NCBI GenBank assembly: GCA_026196275.1
Contig: JAPHTQ010000065.1
Span: forward strand, 1-43,013
Reading direction: 5' to 3'
DNA length: 43,013 nucleotides
From: Gammaproteobacteria bacterium
Lineage (GTDB): Bacteria; Pseudomonadota; Gammaproteobacteria; Thiohalomonadales; Thiohalomonadaceae
A program made the translations under genes and the position numbers. Positions within the stretch are counted from its first letter, which is position 1, and each line of letters opens with the position of its first letter. The notes under the pieces were generated by a model that was given only the letters and a program-made list of their open reading frames with translations, ran no database searches and had not been told where the DNA came from. Below are positions 16,513 to 26,464 of this stretch, in pieces.

Positions 16513-18264
16513 TCAGCTTTTTTCCTGAAACTGCATCGCATAAAGGGCGGCGTACTGGCCGTTTTTCTCCAGCAGTTCGGTATGCGTGCCGCTCTCGATC
16601 ATCCGCCCCCTCTCCATCACGACAATCGTATCGGCATGTTCGATGGTCGACAGCCGGTGGGCGATCACCAGCGTCGTGCGGTTTCGCATCACCTGCTCCA
16701 ACGCCGCCTGTATGTGGCGCTCCGATTCGGTATCCAGTGCCGAGGTCGCCTCATCGAGGATGAGGATCGGCGAATCCTTGAGCAGGGCACGGGCAATGGC
16801 CAGACGCTGACGCTGTCCGCCGGAGAGCAGTACCCCGTTCTCCCCCACCATGGTATCGAGCCCTGCAGGGAGTTCGCGGATAAACTCCATCGCATGGGCC
16901 GCCTCGGCGGCGGCAATGATCGCCTCGCGGTCGGCCCCCTCGAGCCTGCCGTAGGCGATGTTGTTGGCAATGGTGTCATTGAACAGGGTGATGTGCTGGC
17001 TGACCAGGGAGATCTGATCGCGCAGATTCGCCAGCGGCAGCTCGCGGATATTCTCGCCATCGAGCAGGATCTGCCCCTGGCTGACATCGTAGAAGCGCGG
17101 CAACAGGCCGACCAGGGTCGATTTTCCGCTGCCGGAGCGCCCCACCAGGGCAACGACCTGTCCCGGTGCGACACGCAGCGAGATCTGCTGCAGCACATCC
17201 CCCTGGCTCTCGGGATAGCTGAAACTGACCCCACGGTACTCCACCTCGCCGGTGGCGCGCGTGATCGCCCGTGTGCCGTGGTCGGGTTCCGCCGGTGAGT
17301 CGATCAGACTGAAGATACTCGCCGAGGCGGCGATCCCGCGCTGCAGGTTGGCGGTCACATTGGTCAGCCGCTTCATCGGCGAGTGGATCATCATCATCGC
17401 GGTGATGAAGGACATGAATGAGCCGACACTCAACGCCCCCTTGTCCACCTCCTGCAGGGCAAAATAGATCACCCCGCCCGAGGCCGTCGCGGCCACCAGC
17501 TCCACCACCGGCACGCTCGCCGCATTGGTCTTGAGCAGCTTCATGTTGAGCATGCGGTTTTTCTCATTCGCCGCCTCAAAACGCCCCGTCTCGTAACCCT
17601 CGCCGCCGAAGGTCTTGACTACACGCTGCCCCTCGATCGCCTCCTCGGCGATCTGGGTGACATCCCCCACGGAGTCCTGAATACGGGTGCTGTAGCGACG
17701 GAAGCGACGGTTGATGACGTTGATCACCTGGGCAATAAACGGTGCGCCAATCATCAATACCAGCGCCAGGCGCCAGTTGAGCAAGAACATCCAGCCCAGT
17801 AGCCCCACCACCGTGACGCTGTCACGTACCAGGATCGTGATCGAGTCGGTAGTGGCGCGTGCGACCTGCTCAACATCGTAGATCAGCTTGGAGAGCAGGG
17901 TTCCGGAGGGGATGGCGTCAAAGAAGGAGACCGGCAGACGCAGCAGTTGACTGAACATCTCGCCGCGCAACACGTTGATCACCTTGCGCGCCACCCAGGA
18001 CATCCAGTATTTGGAGAGGTAGGTGGCAATGCCACGCACCAGAAAGAGTCCGATGAGCACCAGCGGCGCCCATTTAATCACCTCCGGATCCCGCTCCACA
18101 AAGCTGCCATCCATCAACGGCTTGATAAAGGCGGCAAAACCCACCTCGGTTGCCGAGACCACCAACAGCGCCACGATGGAGATGACAAAGGCACGCCAGT
18201 GCGGGACCACATAGCCCAACAGGCGGCGATAGAGACGCTTCCCGTCGGTTGTCGTTGCTGTCAT
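16513..18264 (-). CDS. msbA: Lipid A export ATP-binding/permease protein MsbA
   Basis: A 583-aa ABC exporter half-transporter that flips core-lipid A across the inner membrane as a homodimer. Residues about 20-310 hold six membrane spans. The nucleotide-binding domain has Walker A (GRSGSGKST), the Q-loop (SLVSQHITLFNDT), the ABC signature LSGGQRQRLAIARALL, Walker B (ILILDEATSALD) and the switch histidine in IAHRLST. Length is that of E. coli MsbA. It follows exbD by 5 bp and precedes lpxK by 8 bp, so the three are surely co-transcribed. Confidence 0.97.
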   Translation of the reverse strand: MTATTTDGKRLYRRLLGYVVPHWRAFVISIVALLVVSATEVGFAAFIKPLMDGSFVERDPEVIKWAPLVLIGLFLVRGIATYLSKYWMSWVARKVINVLRGEMFSQLLRLPVSFFDAIPSGTLLSKLIYDVEQVARATTDSITILVRDSVTVVGLLGWMFLLNWRLALVLMIGAPFIAQVINVINRRFRRYSTRIQDSVGDVTQIAEEAIEGQRVVKTFGGEGYETGRFEAANEKNRMLNMKLLKTNAASVPVVELVAATASGGVIYFALQEVDKGALSVGSFMSFITAMMMIHSPMKRLTNVTANLQRGIAASASIFSLIDSPAEPDHGTRAITRATGEVEYRGVSFSYPESQGDVLQQISLRVAPGQVVALVGRSGSGKSTLVGLLPRFYDVSQGQILLDGENIRELPLANLRDQISLVSQHITLFNDTIANNIAYGRLEGADREAIIAAAEAAHAMEFIRELPAGLDTMVGENGVLLSGGQRQRLAIARALLKDSPILILDEATSALDTESERHIQAALEQVMRNRTTLVIAHRLSTIEHADTIVVMERGRMIESGTHTELLEKNGQYAALYAMQFQEKS

Positions 18265-18269
18265 CGCGT

Positions 18270-18692
18270 TCAGTTACCTTCGGCGGGTTTGCTGGTGGCA
18301 AAGGTCAGATTGACGAAACCCAGCTGACGGGCCACATCCATCGCCGAGATCACCGACTGGTGCGGGGTATTGCGATCGGCACTGAGAATGACACGGGGTT
18401 TCTGCTCATCACCCGCTGCCGCCGCAATGGCACGCTTGAGTGTTTCAGGCTGGGTGTTGATCACCTCCTGCCTGTTGACGAAGTAACGGCCCTTTTCATC
18501 GATGCTGATCTCAACCACCCTCTTCTCACCCTGCAGCGCCGGCCCGCTGGCCTCAGGCAGCTCGATGCTGATCTCGGTCTCGCGCTCAAAGGTAGTGGAG
18601 ACCATGAAGAAGATCAGCAGCAGGAAGACCACGTCGATAAGGGGCGTCAGGTTGACATCCGGCTCCTCGCGACGACGGAATTGCAGCCGCAT
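18270..18692 (-). CDS. exbD: ExbD/TolR-family energy-transducing protein
   Basis: A 140-aa protein with a short cytoplasmic N-terminus (MRLQFRRREEPDVNLTPLIDVVFLLLIFFMVST) containing the conserved aspartate in the single membrane span that conducts protons, then a periplasmic domain (ILSADRNTPHQSVISAMDVARQLG). Its start overlaps the exbB stop in a TGATG arrangement. With ExbB it forms the motor that energises outer-membrane processes. In this operon position, between comEC and msbA, the partner TonB/TolA is not present, so the exact client is unknown. Confidence 0.93.
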   Translation of the reverse strand: MRLQFRRREEPDVNLTPLIDVVFLLLIFFMVSTTFERETEISIELPEASGPALQGEKRVVEISIDEKGRYFVNRQEVINTQPETLKRAIAAAAGDEQKPRVILSADRNTPHQSVISAMDVARQLGFVNLTFATSKPAEGN

Positions 18693-19318
18693 CAGACCGT
18701 CCCCTCATCCGCTTCGCGCTCACCGTGGATCACCTCGACCAGCTTGAGCGCCTGCTCCTCCATCTTGATCACCAGCATCTCCACCTTGCCGCGGAAATAG
18801 CGGTAGAACATCAGGCTGGGAATGGCCACGGAGAGGCCGGCTGCAGTGGTGATCAACGCCTCGGAGATCCCCCCGGCGAGCACCGCCGGATTGCCGACCC
18901 CCTGGGAGGTGATCGCCGCAAACACCTTGATCATGCCGATCACGGTGCCGAGCAGCCCCAGCAGCGGGGTGATCGAGGCGATGGTGCCGAGGGTGTTGAG
19001 AAAGCGTTCAAGTTCGATCACAACCTGGCGACCGGTCTCCTCGATCGCCTCCTTCATTACCTCCCGCTCATGCTGCATGTTGACCAGGCCCGCCGCGAGG
19101 ATCCGCCCCAGCGGTGAGCTGTCGCGCAGCAGTGTGAGCCGCTGATTGTCCAGTTCCTGCCGCTGGTGCAGTTGCCAAATCTGCGCCACCAGATTGGCCG
19201 GAACGACCTTCTCCTGCTTCAGCGCCCAGAATCGCTCGCCGATAATGGCCACAGCCACTATCGAGCAAAGGATAATAGGCACCATCAACCAACCGCCAGC
19301 GGTAACCAATTCAAACAC
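18692..19318 (-). CDS. exbB: MotA/TolQ/ExbB proton channel family protein
   Basis: A 208-aa integral membrane protein. The first membrane span is near the N-terminus (LVTAGGWLMVPIILCSIVAVAII), and two more lie in the second half, including the conserved segment TLGTIASITPLLGLLGTVIGMIKVF and the SEALITTAAGLSVAIPSLMFYRYF block. The start is GTG with AAGGGAAGG at about 7-base spacing. It forms the channel subunit with the following exbD gene. An 83-bp gap separates it from comEC. Confidence 0.94.
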   Translation of the reverse strand: MFELVTAGGWLMVPIILCSIVAVAIIGERFWALKQEKVVPANLVAQIWQLHQRQELDNQRLTLLRDSSPLGRILAAGLVNMQHEREVMKEAIEETGRQVVIELERFLNTLGTIASITPLLGLLGTVIGMIKVFAAITSQGVGNPAVLAGGISEALITTAAGLSVAIPSLMFYRYFRGKVEMLVIKMEEQALKLVEVIHGEREADEGTV

Positions 19319-19401
19319 AGTTTAGCCTTCCCTTAACACCTTAAAAAACAGCGGGATAATGTAACAAAGTCCAGCCACGGCGCCTAGTGGCAGGCATCAC
19401 A

Positions 19402-21699
19402 TTAATGCGCATGCCAGATCCTTCGATGTGCCGGCCGGTAGGCCTCGAAGTGGCGCTGCGCCGCCCCCAGGGTGATGCTCAGCGCACCGCTTTCGTCGCT
19501 ACGCCAGAGCCGCGCCCCCGCAGCATCATAACGCTGTACCACCTGTGGGTGGGGAAAACCGTAGCGGTTGCGATAGCCGACGGAGAAAAGCACATGCTCC
19601 GGCGCCACCGCGGCAATAAAGGCCGGGCTGGATGAGCTCTTGCTGCCGTGGTGCGGCGCCACCAGAATATCCGCCGCCAGCGGCTCGCCACTGGCCAGCA
19701 GCGACTGCTCCGCGCCCGCCTCGATATCGGCGGTGATCAGCAGTGAATCCCCGCCGGCATCGACACGCAACACACAGGAGTGATCATTATGTTCGCCGGA
19801 GAGGGCCTCGTCATCGGGGTGAAGAATGCGAAACGCCACACCGTCCCACTGCCAGCCATCACCGCGCCGGCAGGGCTCTGCGGGATTTCCACCCGGCAGG
19901 GTTTCTATACTGCTCACCATTCGCTCTACCGGCAGTTGCCCCAGCACCGAACGGGCACCTCCGGCGTGATCATTGCCACCGTGGCTGATCAGTAACAGAT
20001 CGATCTGACGAAGGCCCCGCTCGCGCAGGAACGGCACCACCACCGCCTCCCCGGTATCGAAACCCGAGCGATAGCGCGGTCCGCTATCGAACACCAGCAG
20101 ATGGTGGCGGGTCTGCACCACCGCGGCGAGCCCCTGCCCCACATCCAGCAGGGTAAAACGGGCCTCACCCGGCTGCGGCAACGGCGGCTGCCACAGCAAC
20201 AGGGGCAACAACAGCACTATCCCGGCCGGCCGCAGGGGCCAGCCGTGCGGGGCGAACAGCCACACCAGCCCCGCCAGCGCGGGCAGCAGCGTCCAGCCCG
20301 CAGCGGTGCCGGGCAGCAGCGGAATGGTTTCACTCAGCCACTGCAGTAGCGGCCAGAGCCACTGCAGCAACTGCGCGGCAAGGCCCAGCAGCGCCGTGCC
20401 AAGCGGCGGCCACCACAACAGCACCACCCCCAGCAGCGTCAAAGGCACCACCAGCAGGCTGACCCAGGGCACGGCGATCAGGTTGGCCAGCGGCGAGCTG
20501 AGCGAGCCCTGCTGGAAAAAGAGCAGCAACAGCGGCAGCAGACCCGCCGCAACCAGAAACTGCACCCGCCCCCAGCGCCACCACAGCCCCCCTGCCGTGA
20601 GCCGCCCGCTCATGCCGTAAAGGATCCACGTCACGGCCGCAAACGAGAGCCAGAAACCTGCCGAGAGCACCGATACCGGATCGAGCAGCACCACCGCCCA
20701 CAAGGCCAGCAACAACACCCTGCTGCGCTGCAGCGGTCTTTGCCACCATAGCGCCCCCAGCACTACCGCCAGCATCACCAGCGCCCGCTGGGTGGGGATG
20801 GCGAAGCCCGCCAGTGCAGCGTAGGCCGCGCCCGCCAGCAGTGCCAGCAGGCTGGCCGCACGCGGCGCCGGTAGCCAGTGACAACATAGCGAAGAGAGCC
20901 GCCACAGGCGCCGGACCAGAAGGAAGATCAGCCCCGCCACCAGACCGACATGCAGCCCCGAGATCGCCACCAGATGGTTGGTACCGCTGGCCAGCAGGAC
21001 ATCCCACTGCTCATCAGTGATGGCACTGCGCTCACCGATAGCCAGGGCGGTGACCAGCCCCCGCATCGGGTGGTCCTCCAGGGCCGAGGCGATCGCCTGC
21101 TGCAGACCGTGGCGCAGGCGCGCCAGCCGATACCCCGCCACCACCGGTGCCAACAGGCGGTTATCCCCGGCCTGACGCACATAGCCGGTGGCGCGGATAC
21201 CCTGCTGAAAGAGCCACTGCTCGTAATCGAATCCGCCGGGATTGCGCATCGCCCAGGGACGCTTGAGCTTCACCCGCAGCTGCCAGCGCTGCCCCGGCAC
21301 CATGGTTGAGGGAAAATCGTTATACCAGGAGAGACGCAGCCTCTGCGGCAACACGATCCGCTCCCCCTTCAGGGTGCGGCCCTCCTCCACGGCAAGCTCA
21401 AAGCGCAGGATCGGCCCCTCGTAGCGCGGCAGTGAATCGACCACTCCGATCACCTCTACGGGTATTCCCTCCAGCGCCGGGTCCAGTGCGGGCTGGAGAC
21501 GCCGCGAGGCGTCCAGGGCCGCCAGCGTGAAGCCGAGGGTGAACAGCAGCAGCCAGAGCGCAAACCGGCGAACGGGGGGAAAACAGAGCAGCGGCCAGGG
21601 GACCAGCCAGAGGAGCAGCAGGAACAGCGAGCCGGGCAGATCAGCCAGCTGATAAAGCGCGACAGTCCCGAGCAGTAGTGCGATCGTCCCTGAAAGCAT
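19402..21699 (-). CDS. comEC: ComEC/Rec2 DNA-uptake channel protein
   Basis: A 765-aa inner-membrane protein for transport of single-stranded DNA during natural transformation. The N-terminal part holds the ComEC soluble domain after two spans. The central part is the multi-span competence domain (LVAISGLHVGLVAGLIFLL, about residues 225-490). The C-terminal third is a metallo-beta-lactamase-like domain (LLDVGQGLAAVV, SHGGNDHAGG, VAPHHGSKSSSS). ATG 21699 is chosen because AAGGG sits 6 bases upstream and the hydrophobic N-terminus starts there; the longer frame begins with an unsupported TTG at 21741. No pilus genes are in the window, so competence itself cannot be concluded. It is the first gene of the envelope operon. 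Confidence 0.95.
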   Translation of the reverse strand: MLSGTIALLLGTVALYQLADLPGSLFLLLLWLVPWPLLCFPPVRRFALWLLLFTLGFTLAALDASRRLQPALDPALEGIPVEVIGVVDSLPRYEGPILRFELAVEEGRTLKGERIVLPQRLRLSWYNDFPSTMVPGQRWQLRVKLKRPWAMRNPGGFDYEQWLFQQGIRATGYVRQAGDNRLLAPVVAGYRLARLRHGLQQAIASALEDHPMRGLVTALAIGERSAITDEQWDVLLASGTNHLVAISGLHVGLVAGLIFLLVRRLWRLSSLCCHWLPAPRAASLLALLAGAAYAALAGFAIPTQRALVMLAVVLGALWWQRPLQRSRVLLLALWAVVLLDPVSVLSAGFWLSFAAVTWILYGMSGRLTAGGLWWRWGRVQFLVAAGLLPLLLLFFQQGSLSSPLANLIAVPWVSLLVVPLTLLGVVLLWWPPLGTALLGLAAQLLQWLWPLLQWLSETIPLLPGTAAGWTLLPALAGLVWLFAPHGWPLRPAGIVLLLPLLLWQPPLPQPGEARFTLLDVGQGLAAVVQTRHHLLVFDSGPRYRSGFDTGEAVVVPFLRERGLRQIDLLLISHGGNDHAGGARSVLGQLPVERMVSSIETLPGGNPAEPCRRGDGWQWDGVAFRILHPDDEALSGEHNDHSCVLRVDAGGDSLLITADIEAGAEQSLLASGEPLAADILVAPHHGSKSSSSPAFIAAVAPEHVLFSVGYRNRYGFPHPQVVQRYDAAGARLWRSDESGALSITLGAAQRHFEAYRPAHRRIWHAH

Positions 21700-21766
21700 A
21701 GGTTTCCCTTGGATGGAATTTGTGGATAATACGGGGCTCAACCACTCCTTTGAACGCCCCTGTGTT

Positions 21767-22312
21767 ATGCCGAAAAAGTTTATCAGACGCTACATGCCGG
21801 ATCACCGTACCATTCGTGATCACAGGCATCTGCGTTTTTTCGGTACCCTGCTGCACGACCCCAACCTGTTCCACCTGAACCGGCGCTCAGCCTCCGGGGC
21901 CTTCGCCGTGGGGCTGTTTGTCGCCTTCGTGCCACTGCCGCTGCAGATGCTGCTGGCCGCCGCCGCGGCCATTTTGTTCCGGGTCAACCTGCCCATATCG
22001 ATGGCGCTGGTGTGGGTGACCAACCCCCTGACCATCCCGCCGATGTTCTATTTTGCCTACCTGGTGGGGACCTGGATCCTCGGCGCGCCGGTGCATCTCG
22101 AGCAGAGCTCGTTTGAATTGAGTTATGAATGGGGCCGGCATGAGCTGGCTGTGATCTGGCAACCGTTTCTGTTGGGCTGTTTCGTCGCCGGGACGGTCAG
22201 CGGGATCATCGGTTACTTCACGGTACGAGGGTTGTGGCGGCTGCATCTGGTCCGCTACTACCAGAACAGGAAGCTACAGCGCCGGCTGCGGGAGACGCGA
22301 AATAATAAATAA
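21767..22312 (+). CDS. DUF2062 family membrane protein
   Basis: A 181-aa protein beginning MPKKFIRRYMPDHRTI, the usual start of this family, followed by FFGTLLHDPNLFHLNRRSASGAFAVGLFVAFVPLP, a glycine-rich loop and three or four membrane spans, with the conserved VTNPLTIPPMFYFAYLVG block. An ATG at 21713 in the same frame would add 18 residues without a better ribosome site. Function is unknown; relatives are often found beside lipid or envelope genes. It diverges from comEC (67 bp between the starts, which must hold both promoters) and converges on lolD. Confidence 0.92.
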   Translation: MPKKFIRRYMPDHRTIRDHRHLRFFGTLLHDPNLFHLNRRSASGAFAVGLFVAFVPLPLQMLLAAAAAILFRVNLPISMALVWVTNPLTIPPMFYFAYLVGTWILGAPVHLEQSSFELSYEWGRHELAVIWQPFLLGCFVAGTVSGIIGYFTVRGLWRLHLVRYYQNRKLQRRLRETRNNK

Positions 22313-22341
22313 CATTAAATAAACGTTATAACAGATTGTTT

Positions 22342-23016
<675 letters not shown>

Positions 23017-23026
23017 CTCGCCCCCC

Positions 23027-24274
23027 TTACTCATAGCGCAGTGACTCCGCCGGCTGGGTACGCGAGGCGCGCAGCGCCGGATAGATGGTGGCGACGACAC
23101 TGATCAGGAAAGAGACCGCGGTGATCTTGGCCACATCCTCCCAGTGCAGCTCCGAGGGCAGGTCACTGATGTAGTAGACATCGGCGGGCAGGAACTTCTG
23201 GCCGAGCAGCTGCTCGATGGCCGGCACGATGGTCTCCACATTGAGCGCCAGTGCCACACCGCCGGCGAGCCCCAGCACGGTGCCGATAAAGCCGATCACC
23301 GTCCCCTGCACCATAAAGATACCGAGGATGCTGCGCGGCGTGGCCCCGAGGGTGCGCAGAATGGCGATGTCGGTGGTCTTGTCGGTGACTACCATCACCA
23401 GGGTGGAGACGATATTGAAGGCTGCCACCGCCACGATGAGCAGCAGAATGACGAACATCACCGTCTTTTCAGTCTTGATCGCGCGGAAAAAATTGGCGTG
23501 ATACTGGGTCCAGTCACGCACCTGGTAGATGCCGGGGAGTCTCTCCGCCAGCTCCCGGCTCACCAGCGGGGCGCGGAACATGTCATCGAGTTTGAGGCGC
23601 AGGCCGGTAACCTCATCCTCCATGCGGAACAGCCGCCGCGCATCGTCCAGGTGGATCAGCGCCATGGCACTGTCGTATTCGTACATTCCCACCTCGAAGA
23701 TGCCGCTGACGGTGAAGCGCTTCATCCGCGGCGTGACGCCGGCGGGGGTGACGTTGGCACTGGGGGTGACCAGGGTGACCTTGTCGCCCGGCATCACGCC
23801 GAGAATACGCGCCAGATCGACACCAAGGATGATGCGAAACTCCCCCGACTGCAGGTCATCGAGGCTGCCATGCAGCATATCCTCACCCACCGATGAGACC
23901 TTCGGCTCCTGTTGCGGCAGGATGCCCCGCAGGATGCTGCCGTTCACCTCCTGACCGTGGACCAGCATCCCCTCCTTCTGGATATAGGGTGCGCTACCCG
24001 ACACCTCGGGATGTGTGTCGGCAATATCGGAGAGCGCCTGCCAACGGGTCAGCGGCTGGCCATAGCCGCTGATGGTGGCGTGGGAGGTCATCCCCAGAAT
24101 ACGCTGACGCAGCTCGGTCTCAAAGCCGTTCATCACCGACAGCACAGTAATTAGCGCCGTCACTCCCAGCGCGATGCCCAGCATCGAGGTCAGGGAAATA
24201 AAGGAGATAAAGTGATTACGGCGCTTGGCACGGGTGTAGCGCAGGCCGATAAAGAGTTGAAGTGGTCGGTACAT
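23027..24274 (-). CDS. Lipoprotein-releasing ABC transporter permease (LolC/LolE family)
   Basis: A 415-aa inner-membrane permease of the FtsX/MacB fold: one N-terminal span ([29 protein letters not shown]), a large periplasmic domain (about 50-260) and three C-terminal spans. The periplasmic part has a Pro-containing loop ([16 protein letters not shown]) in the place of the LolC hook that contacts LolA. Only one permease gene flanks lolD: the next gene downstream of lolD is convergent and unrelated. Many bacteria use a single hybrid permease, called LolF, as a homodimer with LolD; that is the likeliest reading, but a second permease elsewhere cannot be excluded. Confidence 0.93.
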   Translation of the reverse strand: MYRPLQLFIGLRYTRAKRRNHFISFISLTSMLGIALGVTALITVLSVMNGFETELRQRILGMTSHATISGYGQPLTRWQALSDIADTHPEVSGSAPYIQKEGMLVHGQEVNGSILRGILPQQEPKVSSVGEDMLHGSLDDLQSGEFRIILGVDLARILGVMPGDKVTLVTPSANVTPAGVTPRMKRFTVSGIFEVGMYEYDSAMALIHLDDARRLFRMEDEVTGLRLKLDDMFRAPLVSRELAERLPGIYQVRDWTQYHANFFRAIKTEKTVMFVILLLIVAVAAFNIVSTLVMVVTDKTTDIAILRTLGATPRSILGIFMVQGTVIGFIGTVLGLAGGVALALNVETIVPAIEQLLGQKFLPADVYYISDLPSELHWEDVAKITAVSFLISVVATIYPALRASRTQPAESLRYE

Positions 24275-24302
24275 GGCGATGCATTAAACCATAATTAGCG
24301 GC

Positions 24303-25040
24303 TCAGGTAACGGTCCCTTTGTCGACAGCGGGACAGACAACCGAAAGGGCCCTGTTCAGGGTGATCGCATCGGGCGAGACCTCGGCCCGATAGGCCAGCG
24401 CCTCAACGCCGGCATCCAGTGCCCGGCGCAGGGTTTTTCCATAGAGCGGGTCAATATCATCGGCGGGACGGACCCGCACCACATCTCCGCGCTGGACACA
24501 GAAAAAGATGACCGCCCTCTGCCCCTGTGCCACCATCGCCATCAGCTCCCGCAGGTGCTTGCTGGCCCTGCTGCTTACCGCATCCGGAAAATAACCGACC
24601 CCCTGCCCGTCACAGGTGGTGACGTTTTTTATCTCCACATAGCAGTCACGCCCATCGGCGTGCCCCTGTAACAGCAGATCGATGCGGCTGCGCTCCTCAC
24701 CGTAACACACCTCCTGGCGGATGGACTGATATCCCTGCAACTCGGCGACCACCCCCGCCTCGACGGCTTCACGCACCAGGGTATTGGTTATGCCGGTATG
24801 CACGCCGACCATCACCCCCTGCAGATTCTCGGTTACCTCCCAGCTATAGCGGTACTTGCGCCTGGGATTGTTCACATCCCGCAACCATGCAGTGCTTCCC
24901 GGTTCGGCGCAGCCGGTCATGGCACCGGTATTGGGGGTATGGACGGTCAGTATCCGTCCATCGGGCATTTGCACATCCGCCAGAAAGCGCTTGTAGCGAC
25001 ACAGCAGTTTGGCGGGACGCAGTGCGGGGATTAATTTCAT
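24303..25040 (-). CDS. sfsA: DNA/RNA nuclease SfsA family protein
   Basis: A 245-aa protein starting MKLIPALRPAKLLCRYKRFLADV, with HTPNTGAMTGCAEPGSTAWL, the YSWEVTE segment, RSRIDLLL, YVEIKNVT and FPDAVSSRASKHLREL, all conserved in SfsA. The D/E-x-K arrangement in RIDLLL and VEIKNVT is the nuclease-like core. SfsA was named as sugar fermentation stimulation protein; nucleic-acid binding or nuclease activity is reported for the family, but its cellular role is unclear. ATG 25040 is used since the 38-residue upstream extension is not family-like. It lies 28 bp upstream of the lol permease gene on the same strand. Confidence 0.95.
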   Translation of the reverse strand: MKLIPALRPAKLLCRYKRFLADVQMPDGRILTVHTPNTGAMTGCAEPGSTAWLRDVNNPRRKYRYSWEVTENLQGVMVGVHTGITNTLVREAVEAGVVAELQGYQSIRQEVCYGEERSRIDLLLQGHADGRDCYVEIKNVTTCDGQGVGYFPDAVSSRASKHLRELMAMVAQGQRAVIFFCVQRGDVVRVRPADDIDPLYGKTLRRALDAGVEALAYRAEVSPDAITLNRALSVVCPAVDKGTVT

Positions 25041-25066
25041 GATATTTAATGTGTGTTTGTATTTGT

Positions 25067-25094
25067 ACAACCCGGGTGCCACAATACGGGTTGT
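25067..25094. promoter_or_regulatory. Inverted repeat between sfsA and the HD-GYP gene
   Basis: ACAACCCG and CGGGTTGT form a perfect 8-bp inverted repeat around a 12-nt spacer in the 131-bp divergent intergenic region. It could be an operator or an RNA hairpin; nothing more can be said. Confidence 0.5.
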
Positions 25095-25171
25095 GCCGGC
25101 AAGCGGATTGTAGTCCGGGGATTGACGGCAGATTTCATGTTGCAGGGACGCCACTATAACGGTGACGTGGT

Positions 25172-26464
25172 ATGAATGCCAAAACCAGCTCCCTGCTTGA
25201 ACATCCCCTCATCAAGGTCGACCTTCGCCAGGCGGTGCTGTCACTGGCCGAAGCACTGAGTCTGGTCGGTATCGATGAGCACCAACACGGTGAAAGAGTG
25301 GCCTATATGGCCATGATCTGCGCCCAAAAACTGGGGTGGGATGGCGCCGCCCTCGACGACCTGTTTCATGCTGCCCTGCTGCATGACTGTGGGGTCTCCT
25401 CCAGCACCGTGCATAAAAAACTGATTGCCGAAATGGACTGGGAGGGTGCCGAACTCCACTGTGTTCTCGGTGAGTACTATCTGAAGGGTTTCCCCCCGCT
25501 CAGCCACCTGACCCCGATTATCCGTTACCACCACACCCACTGGCGGGAACTTCGTGAGTTGCCATTGGCTGGCAACATCGCACTGGCCAGCAACCTCATT
25601 TACATGGTTGACCGGGTCGATGCCCTCAAGACGCAACTGCAAAACTCTCAGGATGTAGCGCCCCTCGCTGTCACCGAACAGATACGTAGCCGGATCAGCG
25701 ATGCCGCCGGTGAACATTTCTCTCCGGAACTGGTCGATGCCTTCCTCACTGTCTCGGACAACGATGTCTTCTGGTTGACGCTGGAGCCGCTGCACCTGGC
25801 GGGCTTTCTTGCGTCCGTAAAGGGTGAGGGGAAAACACAGCTCAGCCACTACGAGGATATCCATAAACTGGCGCGTATCTTCGCCCATATCGTCGATGCC
25901 AAGAGCTCCTTCACCTTTGACCATTCACTGGGTGTGGCACAGGTAGCCAGACATCTGGCTACCCTGCTGGAGTTGCCGCAACCCCGTGTCGCCCTGATCG
26001 AACTGGCGGGACTGTTACACGACCTGGGTAAGCTGGGCGTACCGGACGAAATCCTGGAGAAACCGGGACCGCTGGATGCGCAGGAGAGTGCCATCATGCA
26101 CCGCCACAGCTACGAAACCTTCCGTATCCTGAGTCATATCGAAGGCTTTGAGCAGATCGCCGAGTGGGCCGGCAGTCATCACGAAACGCTAGTGGGCGAC
26201 GGCTACCCGTTCCAGCGCGAGGAGACCGAATTGTGCATCGAGGCACGCATTATCGCCGTAGCGGATATCTTTCAGGCCCTGGCCCAGGAGCGCCCTTACC
26301 GCGCGGCGCTACAGGCAGAGGCCATCCTGGCCCAACTGCAGCAGTTGGCTGACGCGGGAAAGATTGACGCCGCTCTGGTACAGCTGGTCGAGCAGAACCT
26401 GGAAAGTGTCTGGCAAGCCGCGACCAGTGACGAGGGGGACTGGATGCCGACCCTTGTCGATTGA
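25172..26464 (+). CDS. HD-GYP domain protein, probable cyclic di-GMP phosphodiesterase
   Basis: A 430-aa soluble protein with two HD-type modules. The first (about 35-165) has HGERVAYMA and HDCG, a diverged HD unit. The second (about 230-415) has the HD-GYP set: H-S-L-G-V-A-Q near residue 253, HDLGKLGVP with His283-Asp284, then HRHSYET, HHE and GDGYPF with the GYP at 344-346. The metal ligands needed for cyclic di-GMP hydrolysis thus look present. No receiver or sensor domain is attached; the N-terminal HD half may be regulatory. Its stop codon directly abuts the stop of the convergent relA gene, with no base between. Confidence 0.92.
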   Translation: MNAKTSSLLEHPLIKVDLRQAVLSLAEALSLVGIDEHQHGERVAYMAMICAQKLGWDGAALDDLFHAALLHDCGVSSSTVHKKLIAEMDWEGAELHCVLGEYYLKGFPPLSHLTPIIRYHHTHWRELRELPLAGNIALASNLIYMVDRVDALKTQLQNSQDVAPLAVTEQIRSRISDAAGEHFSPELVDAFLTVSDNDVFWLTLEPLHLAGFLASVKGEGKTQLSHYEDIHKLARIFAHIVDAKSSFTFDHSLGVAQVARHLATLLELPQPRVALIELAGLLHDLGKLGVPDEILEKPGPLDAQESAIMHRHSYETFRILSHIEGFEQIAEWAGSHHETLVGDGYPFQREETELCIEARIIAVADIFQALAQERPYRAALQAEAILAQLQQLADAGKIDAALVQLVEQNLESVWQAATSDEGDWMPTLVD